NCBI RefSeq assembly: GCF_014201465.1
Contig: NZ_JACHEP010000001.1
Location: forward strand, 1 to 42,734
Length of the DNA stretch: 42,734 bases
Direction: 5' to 3'
DNA from: Anoxybacteroides tepidamans
GTDB taxonomy: Bacteria; Bacillota; Bacilli; Bacillales; Anoxybacillaceae
Shown here: positions 8,051 to 17,399 of the stretch, piece after piece
Position numbering within the stretch: position 1 is the stretch's first letter
Layout of the letters: each line of letters begins with the position of its first letter
The notes under the pieces: generated by a model
What the model saw: only the letters and a program-made list of their open reading frames with translations
What the model was told of the DNA's origin: nothing
Databases searched by the model: none
Translations under genes and position numbers: made by a program

Positions 8051-8295
8051 CCTAAATTTACCTACAAACGAAAAACTAAACACACGGTAAAAACAAGGCG
8101 TAATTATCCAGAAATCCCTATACATACCTTAATCGAATAAGTTGATGGAAAAAAATAAAATTTTGGATATAACGAAATGCTTGAGTACTTATGATAAAGA
8201 AGCTATCACGGATTCAAGTACTCGACTATAGTCACTACCACATTCCTTAAAATACTACAAATCACCCAAAAATCCTGTCGAACCTTGTCACAAAA
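8051..8295. other. Intergenic stretch between the two defence blocks
   Basis: No gene is seen. It holds an 8-bp inverted pair GAGTACTT (8183-8190) and AAGTACTC (8216-8223); each arm contains the self-complementary AGTACT. It marks the junction between the AT-rich SIR2-HerA block and the restriction operon. Confidence 0.4.
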
Positions 8296-8330
8296 TTAAA
8301 AAAAGACAGAAGTTTTATCAACTCCTGTCT
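8296..8330 (-). terminator. Terminator of the res operon
   Basis: On the minus strand, AGACAGGAG pairs with CTTCTGTCT (8304-8312 with 8322-8330; one G-U pair), followed by a run of seven Ts. It lies 11 bases beyond the res stop codon. Confidence 0.85.
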
Positions 8331-8341
8331 AATCCGTCCTA

Positions 8342-11293
8342 TCAGCTCATTGCTCGGAGCATAAATTCATTAACATCTTTCTCTGGTCCGATGAATTCGA
8401 CGTTTGTATGGATCGCTTGGAAGTGTTTGCGGGCAAAGTCGATTTTTGCCGCTTCTTCTGGGCGGAGTGCGCCTTCCCAGTCGGTTCCTTTTGTTTCGAG
8501 GACGAAGTATAGTTTTTCTTCGCCGTCTTTGTCGACTACAAGCGCCCAGTCAGGGTTGTATGCACCAATTGGCGTGTCGATTTTAAACCAATGTGGCAGT
8601 TTGACATATACTTTGACATGTTCGTCCTTTTCAAATCGCTGTGCAAAACTCGCTTCGATATCCGAATCGTAGACGATATGATCAAACAACGATTTTTCAC
8701 TACGAATCGCATTGTTGTTTAAATACGCAAGCAGCTCTTCATTTTCAAACAGCTCGACGGCATAATACGCATCATCGCCGATTTTGTAATATTTCACACC
8801 GTCTTTTAAAAGCAATTTCATTTCACGCTGAATGACTTTTGTGACTTCTTCCATAAACTTTTGCGGATTGTTTTTAAAGTCATCGAGACGGTCGCAGCCC
8901 GTCAAAATTTCAACAATCGTTTTTCGCGTTAAATTCGTGCGGTTTTGCAGTTCGGTAATAATGTCTGGCAACGTATGGTGAGCGGTAACATAGTCTTCCA
9001 CTCGCTCACTGACGGTTTCCAACTGCACTCCTTCCACGCGGTCAATCGCCAATTGATCTTTTCGGCTGATAATACGAATTTTTTCAATACGCGGCATGTT
9101 TTGAATGCTCGTTATGCTTTTTTGAATGAGTTGATCGCTGTCGATTTGAACGGAGTAGACCGTCTTATATTTAATTCGCTCCCAAAGTTGGCGAAACTCT
9201 TCACCAAAAAACACTTGCTTATTTAATTGCACTCTTTTCTTTTTCGTCGCATCTTTAATCGGCAAGTGCTGCAAGTAATGGTTTATTTCATGCAAAATCG
9301 CTTGCTTCCAAGGCTGAAACTCATCGCTCATCTTTAATGTATCATTATCTATCGCTTCTTTTAGCTCCGGCTTTGCTTTTCCTTTAGCGTCAATATATCC
9401 ATGCTGCTTCAGCTCTTCGTACAACTTAGCCGATAAATCGTAGCCCATTTGCATCGGTTCTTCTGTATTTGGATCGATATACGTTAATTTGGCAAATATG
9501 TGTTTTTCGATCTTTCCAAAAGTCACGCCTGTTTCTTCTTCCATTTCTTTTTGCAAAGAAGCGACAAACTCTTCATACGATTCATTTGCCATCACTGTTA
9601 ATATGTTCACACTGTCATCTTGCACTCGTTCACCGTTTTGATTCACGGCTAAGCGCAGCCCGCGCCCGATTTCTTGGCGGCGTGATACGTACGTTCCCGC
9701 TGAATCTTTTAATGTACAAATTTGAAATACGTTTGGGTTGTCCCAACCTTCACGCAGAGCGGAGTGCGAGAAAATAAAGCGAAGTGGCTCGTCCAAACTT
9801 AACAACCGTTCTTTGTCTTTCATAATAAGGTTATATACATCTGTATCCGCTTCTGTATTCCCTTTCGTATCTTTTAGCCTTCCTTTTTTATCTTGCGCAA
9901 AATAGCCGTTATGCACTTTTTCAATCGGGATATCAACGTCAATATCGTTAAACAATGTACGATATTTTGGTTTTTGAATGAGTTTCTGATACTCTTCTTC
10001 AAACATCACGGCGTATTTCCCTTTTATCGGGTTGCCATCTTGATCGTAGTCCCGATAGTTCGCTACTTTATCAATGAAAAATAAACTAAGCACTTTAATG
10101 CCACGATGGCGTAAGCGCAATTCTTTATCTAAATGCTCTTCAATCGTTTTGCGAATTTGGTATCGTTTAATCGTATCGTCATCCATATCGCCAATGACAT
10201 CGCCGATTCGCAAATAATGACCGTTGACTTCAATCGACTCGTTTCCCGGCGTCCAGTCAATTTGCTCAACAATATAACCACGATATATGTCGCGCTCTCC
10301 AGAAATGTCATATAAGTCATCGCCATATTTCACCGTTTTCGTCGTTCGCTTCACTTTCCCTCGCGCTTCAACATCGAGCTCAATCGTTGCTTTTCGTTCC
10401 TTCACATCTACCAACTTTATATAAGGTACATTAAACGATGGCTCGGAGCGAACGGACATGACTTCAATTCGCTTAACAAGTTTTTGGTTGTAAGCATCGA
10501 CCGCATCTAATCGGTAAATCATATTGTATTTATCGACATGCGTTGCCGAATAACGCAACGTGCATAATGGGTTGAGTGACGCAATCGCCTCTTTTGACTT
10601 TGGCGTCGTATCGACGCTTTGTGGTTCGTCGATAATAACAATCGGGTTCGTTTCTTGAATAAATTGAATCGGCCGATATCCGTTTAAGCGATCGTTCGGA
10701 CGGTGGATGACGTTTGCCTTATCTTCTTTTTCGGGATCTTCAAAGCTTTTGCGAAAAGCATCAATATTAATAACCATCACTTGAATCGTCGTAGCGGTCG
10801 CAAAATTGCGGACGCGGTCCAATTTTTGTGAATCGTAAATGAAATATTCTAGCGGCTTGTTGTCATATAGTTCATTAAAATGATCTCTTGTTATTTGTAG
10901 CGATTTATAAACGCCTTCGCGAATGGCGACCGACGGTACAACGATGACAAACTTTGTAAAACCGTAATGTTTATTTAATTCATAAATCGTTCGCAAGTAC
11001 ACATACGTTTTCCCTGTTCCTGTTTCCATTTCGATCGTGAAATTCATACCGTCTAACTTCTCGCTACGCGGCAAGCCGTTTTTCAGTTGAACGTCTTGAA
11101 CGTTTTTTAAGATTTCATCCGACGTAAGGTCTAAACGATTTCCTATCCCGAGCGCCGTTTGAATCATTCCGGCATTTGGCCCATACGAAACAGTAAAATT
11201 TGACTGGCTCAGCTCTTGTCCCTTAAAAATCTGGACGACGGAATCAATCGCTTGTTTTTGGTAGGTTAAATCTCCATGAAACTTTAGCTTCAT
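8342..11293 (-). CDS. res: Type III restriction enzyme, Res subunit
   Basis: A 983-residue subunit, typical length for Res. The superfamily 2 helicase has Walker A METGTGKT (89-96), motif II IIDEPQ (220-225), motif III LRYSATH, and motif VI SRRQEIGRGLRL. The C-terminal PD-(D/E)XK nuclease is NPDWALV...FVLETKG (about 913-936; D915, E933, K935). Res works only with Mod: the complex recognises asymmetric sites, slides using ATP, and cuts about 25 bp away. It is the last gene of a four-gene operon; its start at 11293 is 3 bp after the mod stop, and the ribosome site AAGGAGTG lies inside the end of mod. All motifs are intact, so it is probably active. Confidence 0.93.
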   Translation of the reverse strand: MKLKFHGDLTYQKQAIDSVVQIFKGQELSQSNFTVSYGPNAGMIQTALGIGNRLDLTSDEILKNVQDVQLKNGLPRSEKLDGMNFTIEMETGTGKTYVYLRTIYELNKHYGFTKFVIVVPSVAIREGVYKSLQITRDHFNELYDNKPLEYFIYDSQKLDRVRNFATATTIQVMVINIDAFRKSFEDPEKEDKANVIHRPNDRLNGYRPIQFIQETNPIVIIDEPQSVDTTPKSKEAIASLNPLCTLRYSATHVDKYNMIYRLDAVDAYNQKLVKRIEVMSVRSEPSFNVPYIKLVDVKERKATIELDVEARGKVKRTTKTVKYGDDLYDISGERDIYRGYIVEQIDWTPGNESIEVNGHYLRIGDVIGDMDDDTIKRYQIRKTIEEHLDKELRLRHRGIKVLSLFFIDKVANYRDYDQDGNPIKGKYAVMFEEEYQKLIQKPKYRTLFNDIDVDIPIEKVHNGYFAQDKKGRLKDTKGNTEADTDVYNLIMKDKERLLSLDEPLRFIFSHSALREGWDNPNVFQICTLKDSAGTYVSRRQEIGRGLRLAVNQNGERVQDDSVNILTVMANESYEEFVASLQKEMEEETGVTFGKIEKHIFAKLTYIDPNTEEPMQMGYDLSAKLYEELKQHGYIDAKGKAKPELKEAIDNDTLKMSDEFQPWKQAILHEINHYLQHLPIKDATKKKRVQLNKQVFFGEEFRQLWERIKYKTVYSVQIDSDQLIQKSITSIQNMPRIEKIRIISRKDQLAIDRVEGVQLETVSERVEDYVTAHHTLPDIITELQNRTNLTRKTIVEILTGCDRLDDFKNNPQKFMEEVTKVIQREMKLLLKDGVKYYKIGDDAYYAVELFENEELLAYLNNNAIRSEKSLFDHIVYDSDIEASFAQRFEKDEHVKVYVKLPHWFKIDTPIGAYNPDWALVVDKDGEEKLYFVLETKGTDWEGALRPEEAAKIDFARKHFQAIHTNVEFIGPEKDVNEFMLRAMS

Positions 11294-11296
11294 TTC

Positions 11297-13123
11297 CTAC
11301 ACACTCCTTACATCATTGATTCCGTTCTTTTTCAATGTTTGAATGGCGTTTATTTTCACCGAGTCGTTCATAAAGCCCGATTCTTTAAAAATGACTTTCG
11401 GCGATAAATGTTCAGACTTATGTTTCATCATTTCGTGGACAATGTCTAAATCAATGTCATTTTCTAAGCATAGGAGCACCGCCCCGAAACCGACGTTGTA
11501 AATCGTTTTGCCGTTGTAGTCGATTTCTTCAATCGGCGTCGTCAGCGGCAGACCTATTTTTAGTAAAATCTCGTATAACAAGTCTTCTTTTGTTCGGTCT
11601 TCTTTCATATTATCCTTGTAATCAAAAAGGTCTTGTTTCAAGTTTTCGAAATCTGGATCCCACGTTTTAATATTCGATGAATCGAGCGTAAACACTTTAA
11701 AACCTATATCCAAATCGTTTTTTCCTGTCTCCTGAACAATCTTTTCCCCTGCGCGGCGAATGCGTTCTTTCCCGATCTCGCAAATGTTTTTATAACCGGC
11801 TTTATATGCTTCTGAATTTTCAGCAGTTGGCTCTGGTAGCTGAACCATAATGAATTTACGATTTCCACCATCTTCGGCATTTAGTTGCATCACCGCATGG
11901 GCAGTAGTGGCAGAACCGGAGAAGAAATCGAGAATTATCGAATTTTTTTCACTACTTTGCTCTAATATGCTCTTTACCAGTGAAACTGGCTTAGGAAAAT
12001 CAAAATACTTTCCTCCAAATATTTCGCGAACCTCTCTACTACCATTTAATGTAAAACCAACCTCATCTGTTAATACGGATGAAAAACCTGTGAATCTGCT
12101 ACCAAGTTCTGATAAATACTTTTTCTCACGAGGTCTACCATCATCTTTGATAGGAAAAATAATTCGCCCCTCATCGATTTTTTGTTGCATAGTTTCTTTT
12201 GAATATCTCCATCCACTATCTTCCGGTGGCACAAATTTCCTACCAGTTTTCGGTTCAAAAATAGGGTAATGCAAATTAGGTCTTTGTGATGAATTAGCAA
12301 GTCCAAGAATACTATTGCTCATCCAAGGACCTCTTGGGTCATTGTCCGGATTCGAATATTTAGATATATCAATCAACTTACCTTTCAAACTAAACTGTTC
12401 GATATTTTTGCAAAAAACAACTACATACTCATGATCATTTGATAGACCTGTTTTATTACGACTATCAACTATTTGGCGGCTTTTCCATATTAATACACCT
12501 AAAAAATTTTGTTCTCCAAAAATTTCATCACAAACTTTTCTTAGGTTTCCTACTTCTGTATCATCAATACTAATAAAAATAACCCCATCCTCCCTTAACA
12601 AATTCCTCGCCAGTTTTAGCCGCGGGTACATCATATTCAACCAATCGGTATGATACCGTCCGTTTGTTTCCGTATTGGCTTTTGTTGTTTGCTGCGTCAT
12701 TTCTTTGTAGTTTTTAATGTTATCGCGGAAGTCGTCTTTATAAACAAAGTCTTTTCCGGTGTTGTATGGCGGGTCGATGTAGATCATTTTAATTTTGCCA
12801 AAGTATGATTTTTGCAATAGCTTCAATACTTCGAGGTTATCCCCTTCAATATAAAGATTGTCCGTCGTGTCCCAGTTTTTGCTTGATTGTTTGTCTGGTC
12901 TGAGCGTTCCAGTGGACGGCGTTTGCGCGAGTTGCATTGCTTGTGTCTTGCCGTGCCATGTAAATTCGTATCGCTCGTTTCTTTTTTCAATTTCTTCGCC
13001 AAGCACAAGCTTTAGTTTCTGAAAATCGATTTTTCCTTCCGTCACGACTTCTGGGAATAGCTTCTTTAATGCTTCGATGTTTGTTTGCACTAAATCCATC
13101 GATTTTCCGTCTAGCTTTTCCAT
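11297..13123 (-). CDS. mod: Type III DNA-methyltransferase, Mod subunit
   Basis: A 608-residue beta-class N6-adenine methyltransferase: DPPY (117-120, motif IV) precedes LDFFSGSATTAHA (398-410, AdoMet-binding motif I). It methylates one strand of the type III site and gives sequence specificity to Res. Residues about 205-380, between the two motifs, form the target recognition domain. In DNA this region (12361-12600 counted) is about 30% GC while the 360 bases at 12661-13020 are about 41%, which suggests the recognition domain was swapped by recombination. It begins 13 bp after the DUF4391 gene and ends 3 bp before res. The target sequence cannot be predicted. Confidence 0.93.
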   Translation of the reverse strand: MEKLDGKSMDLVQTNIEALKKLFPEVVTEGKIDFQKLKLVLGEEIEKRNERYEFTWHGKTQAMQLAQTPSTGTLRPDKQSSKNWDTTDNLYIEGDNLEVLKLLQKSYFGKIKMIYIDPPYNTGKDFVYKDDFRDNIKNYKEMTQQTTKANTETNGRYHTDWLNMMYPRLKLARNLLREDGVIFISIDDTEVGNLRKVCDEIFGEQNFLGVLIWKSRQIVDSRNKTGLSNDHEYVVVFCKNIEQFSLKGKLIDISKYSNPDNDPRGPWMSNSILGLANSSQRPNLHYPIFEPKTGRKFVPPEDSGWRYSKETMQQKIDEGRIIFPIKDDGRPREKKYLSELGSRFTGFSSVLTDEVGFTLNGSREVREIFGGKYFDFPKPVSLVKSILEQSSEKNSIILDFFSGSATTAHAVMQLNAEDGGNRKFIMVQLPEPTAENSEAYKAGYKNICEIGKERIRRAGEKIVQETGKNDLDIGFKVFTLDSSNIKTWDPDFENLKQDLFDYKDNMKEDRTKEDLLYEILLKIGLPLTTPIEEIDYNGKTIYNVGFGAVLLCLENDIDLDIVHEMMKHKSEHLSPKVIFKESGFMNDSVKINAIQTLKKNGINDVRSV

Positions 13124-13136
13124 CGTTTTTCCCCTT

Positions 13137-13907
13137 TCATTTTAATCGTTGTTTTAATTGTTCGATTTGCGTTGTTAATTCGTGAATTTTCATGTTCATT
13201 TCTACTTTGCGATTAAATTGCGTTTCTTTTTTTAGCTTCGCTTTCCACGCAGCGATTTCTGTTTCTAGTTGCTTGATTTGTGCGATCAGTTGCTGCGATT
13301 GTTCGTTTGCTGCGATATAAAACGCGCCAACTGCATCGACATGTTGAAACGCTTGGACAGCACGGTGAATATCTTGATAAAACTGAAAGAAATGCGCAAA
13401 TGATACGTTTTTCATATGTACGGAAGCGATAAACTGCCGAACGGTTTCATTCGTTTCATTGAGCGGAAACCACGGAGTGTAAGCTTGTTGTTCTAAAACC
13501 GCCTGTGACTGGTCCACTTTGTTTCGCCGCTTTATACACGTATGGACTTGGATGTTTTCTTTTTTCGTAAACATGATGACAACCGGATTCGGAAGCGCGC
13601 CTTGAATCACTTCACTAATCGTTGAAACATGGTTATCTTTTGCTTCTTCCCTTAGCCGAATGGTAATAAACATAACCCCTTCGTAATGGTACTCTTCATT
13701 AATGAACGGCTGGATATTCATGTTGCTTGGCGTTAATACATACGTTAACTCGATCCGCTCCACATATTTCGTAACATAGTCTTTTTCTTTTTTGTTTAAA
13801 TCCGCAAAATCGTAAAACGTTTTTTTATCCAATTTTTTGTGAAGCGGACGAACGTGAGAATCCAAACCAATCATTTGATAAAACGCAACTCCAGCCATCA
13901 TTCTCAC
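13137..13907 (-). CDS. DUF4391-family protein
   Basis: A 256-residue protein matching the DUF4391 family as I recall it, usually found between an SNF2-type helicase and a type III Mod gene. It has no catalytic motif that I can name. Residues 1-190 look globular (beta-rich, with FADLNKKEKDYVTKYVERIE near the start). Residues about 200-256 form a coiled coil rich in Gln, Glu and Lys (QSQQLIAQIKQLETEIAAWK), suited to dimer or complex formation. Its start overlaps the helicase stop by 4 bp, so the two are translationally coupled. An adaptor or specificity role within the operon is only inferred. Confidence 0.8.
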   Translation of the reverse strand: MRMMAGVAFYQMIGLDSHVRPLHKKLDKKTFYDFADLNKKEKDYVTKYVERIELTYVLTPSNMNIQPFINEEYHYEGVMFITIRLREEAKDNHVSTISEVIQGALPNPVVIMFTKKENIQVHTCIKRRNKVDQSQAVLEQQAYTPWFPLNETNETVRQFIASVHMKNVSFAHFFQFYQDIHRAVQAFQHVDAVGAFYIAANEQSQQLIAQIKQLETEIAAWKAKLKKETQFNRKVEMNMKIHELTTQIEQLKQRLK

Positions 13908-16900
13908 CCTTTGATAATAAGATAAGAAACGATTTCAAAATCTTGTAAATTCGTATTGGCTGTTGTCATCAGTTGATCTAAATTTCCTAAGCTGAAAATG
14001 TTCAACGTTGCATGTTGATCGATTTTTCCGACAATCTCTTCTACCGCTTGTTCAAGCAATTGTTTATATACGCCCATCTCTTTTCCGTTTTTCGTTTCTT
14101 CATAAAACGCTACATATAGCTGGCTTTCTACTTCGTCCTTTCCGTGGCATAATGACCGGTACAAATCCAAAATTTTTTTCACATGGACGTGGTTGTATAA
14201 TACTTCTCCATTTTCTTTCATATACACTAAGTAGTACGGGTGAAGGGCGTTTTGTTCATGGGTAGTCGTAAAATGATTGATTTGCTTTAAACAAAAAATA
14301 ACCCCTGGATGAATGTCGTCTCTTAGTTTTTCATTTTTATTGGTTGTCATACTAAACAGTCCGAAAGGTGCTGTTTCGATCATTTCTTTGTTTTGTTTCA
14401 TAAAATTCAATAAGTCCATGCGAAAATCATCCATCGTAAAGTCGGTTAGCGAAATGTTTCCAGAAATATCTTCTAAATCTATTACTTCGCTTTGTAGTTT
14501 TTCCAGTTGTTTTCTCCGATACTCAAGGTCTTTCATTTCGTTGCTGTTGCTAGAAAGGACATCTTCTTCCCCGGTCGATGAAATATCGAGAATTGCCATC
14601 TTTTCTTTTACTCTGCTGACAAGATTAATGTACTCGTCCAGCTCTATTGGCGGCCAAAAGTTCACAAGCTGAATTTGCTCGTTTTTGCTTCCAATTCGGT
14701 CAATTCGGCCAAACCGTTGAATAATGCGCACCGGATTCCAGTGAATATCGTAGTTAATTAAATAATCACAGTCTTGCAAGTTTTGCCCTTCTGAAATACA
14801 GTCTGTCGCAATTAAAATGTCAATTTCGTCTGTCATATCGGGCATTAGCTTTCTTCTCTCTTTCGACGCAGGAGAGAAATGCATTAAAACGTTATTAAAG
14901 TCCGTTTTTTGCATCGGAAACGTCGTTTTCGGCCGGTCTTTCCCTGTCACTACTGCACAGTGAAGATGGAACTCGTGCCGAATCCAGCGATGCAAATGTT
15001 CATATAAGTATTTTGCGGTATCAGCAAACGCTGTAAAAATAAGTATCTTTTTGTTTTGTCCATTGATTGGGTGTGCGATTTTCTGTTGAATCATCTTTTT
15101 AAGCGTCAACATTTTTTGATCGCGTTCTGGTGTAACTTGGCTAGCATAATCCAACAACTTTTGTAGAATGGTACGATCATATAGTAAATCTTGCTTCCAA
15201 CGGATACGATCGATATCACGCAGGGCGATTTTCACTTTTGCCCCGACAAATGCTTCTTCCAATTCATCGTCTTCCATGTCAATCTCAGCGAACTCGCCAA
15301 TGTTAGTAGCTTCGATCTCGATTTTAGACAACTGAGCATCAATTTGTTCAATAATGCTTTTTAATGTTAGCGAGAAAGAGTAGATGCTGCTTTCTAAACG
15401 CTTTAATAAGTTCGTTTTCATTAAGTAGACGAGGTTGTTTTCACGGTCTGTTTGTTTAAACACACGTCCATTGGCGACTTTCGTGTCGTATTTTTCGTGA
15501 TAAAACGCCTGCTTATGCGGTAAAATGTATTTCATCGGTGAATAAAGCGCAAACCGCAAACGTAAAATGTCGTTATTAATGATAGAGAGCGATGGGAATT
15601 CATGATTTGCATCAATCGTCTCTTTTATATTGATCGGCTTTAACCGTTGCGGGAATTTCCCGATCGCGTTTACATTATAATATTTTTCAATATGACGGCG
15701 CGAGCGAGCAATCGTTAGTGAATCAAGCAACGTAAAATAGTCCCAGCTCAGCATATCCAATAGTCGTTCTGTCGTTCGTTCTTCTTCGGGTAAGTTACTC
15801 CATTTTTTAAATTGCGATTGTGCACGGCGAATCGTTTGGTTAATGCTTTTGATATTGGCGGTTTCCGCTAATGCTTTATCATTTCCTTCTGTAATAAAAG
15901 CAATTTGGTTTTTTAAATCGTCCAGTTTGTTGTTAACAGGGGTTGCGGAAAGCATCAACACTTTTGTTTTCACGCCCGCTTTAATAATATCGTTCATTAA
16001 ACGTGAATAGCGAGTAATATGGCTTTTCCGCGGGTCATTGTTACGGAAATTGTGCGATTCATCAATGACGACTAAATCGTAATTTCCCCAGTTGACGTAT
16101 TCTAAATTAATGTTTCCGCTATATCCGCCTTTGCGCGACAGATCGGTATGATTTAGCAAATCATAAGAGAAGCGGTCTTCGAGCAAAATATTTCGTTTGT
16201 CATTCGCACGGTAAATTTCCCAGTTTTCGCGTAGTTTTTTTGGTGCAAGCACAAGAACGCGATGATTTCGTAATTCGTAATATTTAATGATTGCCAATGC
16301 TTCAAATGTTTTTCCTAATCCGACGCTATCAGCAATAATGCAGCCCCCATACGTTTCAATTTTATTAATCGCTCCAACCACACCATCGCGCTGAAAGTCA
16401 TAAAGTTTATTCCAAATCGTTGTCTTTTCAAAGCCCGTTTTCGTTTGTAACGTGCTGTAATCGCGCGTTTCTTGCAGAAAATCTTTAAAAAGATTGTAAA
16501 GTGTAACAAAATAAATAAATTCGGGCGTGTGCTCTTGGTACAATACCTCTAATTGGCGCAAAATTTGCTCCTTTACATCTTGCAAGGCATACTCATTTTT
16601 CCAAATGTCATCAAACTGGCGTATTAATTCAATATTCTCTTTTTCATCATCCGTAATCGTGTTAATATACATGTTGGACGAGTTGCTGTAGCCTAGCCCT
16701 GGGCTCGAAAAAGGAGCGCCACCGACCAATCCAATTTGCGTTCCGTCTTTATTTTGGACATGGTATAGCCCGCCTTCAATTTTGCGCGTAGTAACCGATT
16801 TTATTTTCGCTTTTTGCTTCAACCATTTCGCAAACTCTTTTGCTATGTATGCTTGGTTTAGCTCCGCTTTATATTTTTGCTCTTCTTCCACACCGTACAA

Positions 16901-17137
16901 CAATGTTTCGTTTTTTGCGATTTTTTCGTTTGCTAAATAATCCCCTCTCACAAAGGCTGGTTCCGTAAAAATGAAACGAAACTCTTCGATTTGTGAAAGC
17001 TCCTTTTTTAGCTCTACAAAAGCATATAACGTGAAATGAGCTGCCGCAACAGAAAGTTTGCTCCCTTTTTGCATATGCTTTTTGAGCACATCCCCCACTA
17101 AACCACGTTGTTTGTTATCAATCATTCCTTTGGACAT
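13904..17137 (-). CDS. SNF2-family helicase with PLD-like N-terminal domain
   Basis: A 1077-residue protein. The first 160 residues resemble a phospholipase-D-type domain (YHVQNKDG at 125-132, then GGAPFSSPGLGYSNSSNMY); the HxK motif is imperfect (H..NKDG), so nuclease activity is uncertain. The SNF2/SF2 motor shows ADSVGLGKT (269-277), VIDESHNF (357-364), VLMLSATPVNN, and the C-terminal lobe ILIFTAFADTAKYL, ILIATDCISEGQNLQ and RIIQRFGRIDRIGS. Such enzymes move along or remodel duplex DNA. It is the first gene of the operon helicase-DUF4391-mod-res, all within 9 kb and with overlaps or gaps of 13 bp or less. The start ATG at 17137 has AAGGAG about 10 bases upstream. It may add a second, PLD-linked effector to the type III system. 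Confidence 0.85.
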   Translation of the reverse strand: MSKGMIDNKQRGLVGDVLKKHMQKGSKLSVAAAHFTLYAFVELKKELSQIEEFRFIFTEPAFVRGDYLANEKIAKNETLLYGVEEEQKYKAELNQAYIAKEFAKWLKQKAKIKSVTTRKIEGGLYHVQNKDGTQIGLVGGAPFSSPGLGYSNSSNMYINTITDDEKENIELIRQFDDIWKNEYALQDVKEQILRQLEVLYQEHTPEFIYFVTLYNLFKDFLQETRDYSTLQTKTGFEKTTIWNKLYDFQRDGVVGAINKIETYGGCIIADSVGLGKTFEALAIIKYYELRNHRVLVLAPKKLRENWEIYRANDKRNILLEDRFSYDLLNHTDLSRKGGYSGNINLEYVNWGNYDLVVIDESHNFRNNDPRKSHITRYSRLMNDIIKAGVKTKVLMLSATPVNNKLDDLKNQIAFITEGNDKALAETANIKSINQTIRRAQSQFKKWSNLPEEERTTERLLDMLSWDYFTLLDSLTIARSRRHIEKYYNVNAIGKFPQRLKPINIKETIDANHEFPSLSIINNDILRLRFALYSPMKYILPHKQAFYHEKYDTKVANGRVFKQTDRENNLVYLMKTNLLKRLESSIYSFSLTLKSIIEQIDAQLSKIEIEATNIGEFAEIDMEDDELEEAFVGAKVKIALRDIDRIRWKQDLLYDRTILQKLLDYASQVTPERDQKMLTLKKMIQQKIAHPINGQNKKILIFTAFADTAKYLYEHLHRWIRHEFHLHCAVVTGKDRPKTTFPMQKTDFNNVLMHFSPASKERRKLMPDMTDEIDILIATDCISEGQNLQDCDYLINYDIHWNPVRIIQRFGRIDRIGSKNEQIQLVNFWPPIELDEYINLVSRVKEKMAILDISSTGEEDVLSSNSNEMKDLEYRRKQLEKLQSEVIDLEDISGNISLTDFTMDDFRMDLLNFMKQNKEMIETAPFGLFSMTTNKNEKLRDDIHPGVIFCLKQINHFTTTHEQNALHPYYLVYMKENGEVLYNHVHVKKILDLYRSLCHGKDEVESQLYVAFYEETKNGKEMGVYKQLLEQAVEEIVGKIDQHATLNIFSLGNLDQLMTTANTNLQDFEIVSYLIIKG

Positions 17138-17175
17138 GTAACATCGGAACTCCTTATTTGTTAGTTATAAAACCT

Positions 17176-17228
17176 ATTTCGACATGGTTTTATTGTATCA
17201 AAATAAAGATGACAAAAACTGTCGAAAT
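17176..17228 (-). promoter_or_regulatory. Putative promoter of the helicase-mod-res operon, flanked by inverted repeat
   Basis: ATTTCGACA (17176-17184) and TGTCGAAAT (17220-17228) are exact 9-bp inverted arms 35 bp apart. Between them on the minus strand lie possible promoter elements: TTGTCA (17210-17215), 17 bp, TAAAAC, and an alternative TACAAT at 17192-17197. Two operator half-sites bracketing a promoter would fit repression by DNA looping or a dimer. Confidence 0.4.
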
Positions 17229-17285
17229 CAGTCGGAAGCGTGCGTCAATACGAGAAAAAACTCTACAACTATAATAAAAAGCAGT

Positions 17286-17313
17286 CCCCCTCCCTCATTG
17301 CCAAGGAAGGGGG
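17286..17313 (-). terminator. Hairpin terminator upstream of the helicase operon
   Basis: CCCCCTCC (17286-17293) pairs with GGAAGGGGG (17305-17313) with one bulge; on the minus strand it is followed by ACTGCTTTTTATT. It would stop transcription coming from the Rpn and repeat side before the operon promoter. Confidence 0.55.
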
Positions 17314-17326
17314 CATTTCATCAATA

Positions 17327-17399
17327 AAAACAAAAGGAGCGACACGATGCCGCTCCCCTTCTTGACCTGTCATCCATATGAACGACAGCGTTTATTCTA
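17327..17399 (-). ncRNA. Candidate small RNA (copy 2)
   Basis: A transcript of about 73 nt from the TTGACA/TATAAT promoter would be almost identical to copy 1, with two changes: one between the hairpins and one in the first hairpin's loop side. It ends with GGAGCG/CGCTCC followed by TTTTGTTTTT. Conservation of the transcribed part against a diverged promoter spacer supports a functional RNA, but no family was recognised. Confidence 0.38.

Noticed and set aside
8183-8223. Inverted repeat GAGTACTT/AAGTACTC as a second operator
   Set aside because: Arms are short and contain the self-complementary AGTACT; it lies about 180 bp upstream of the SIR2 start and could be chance.
2412-17137. BREX or DISARM system
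   Set aside because: No PglZ, BrxC, DrmA or DrmB-like gene is present; Mod and Res are standard type III subunits.
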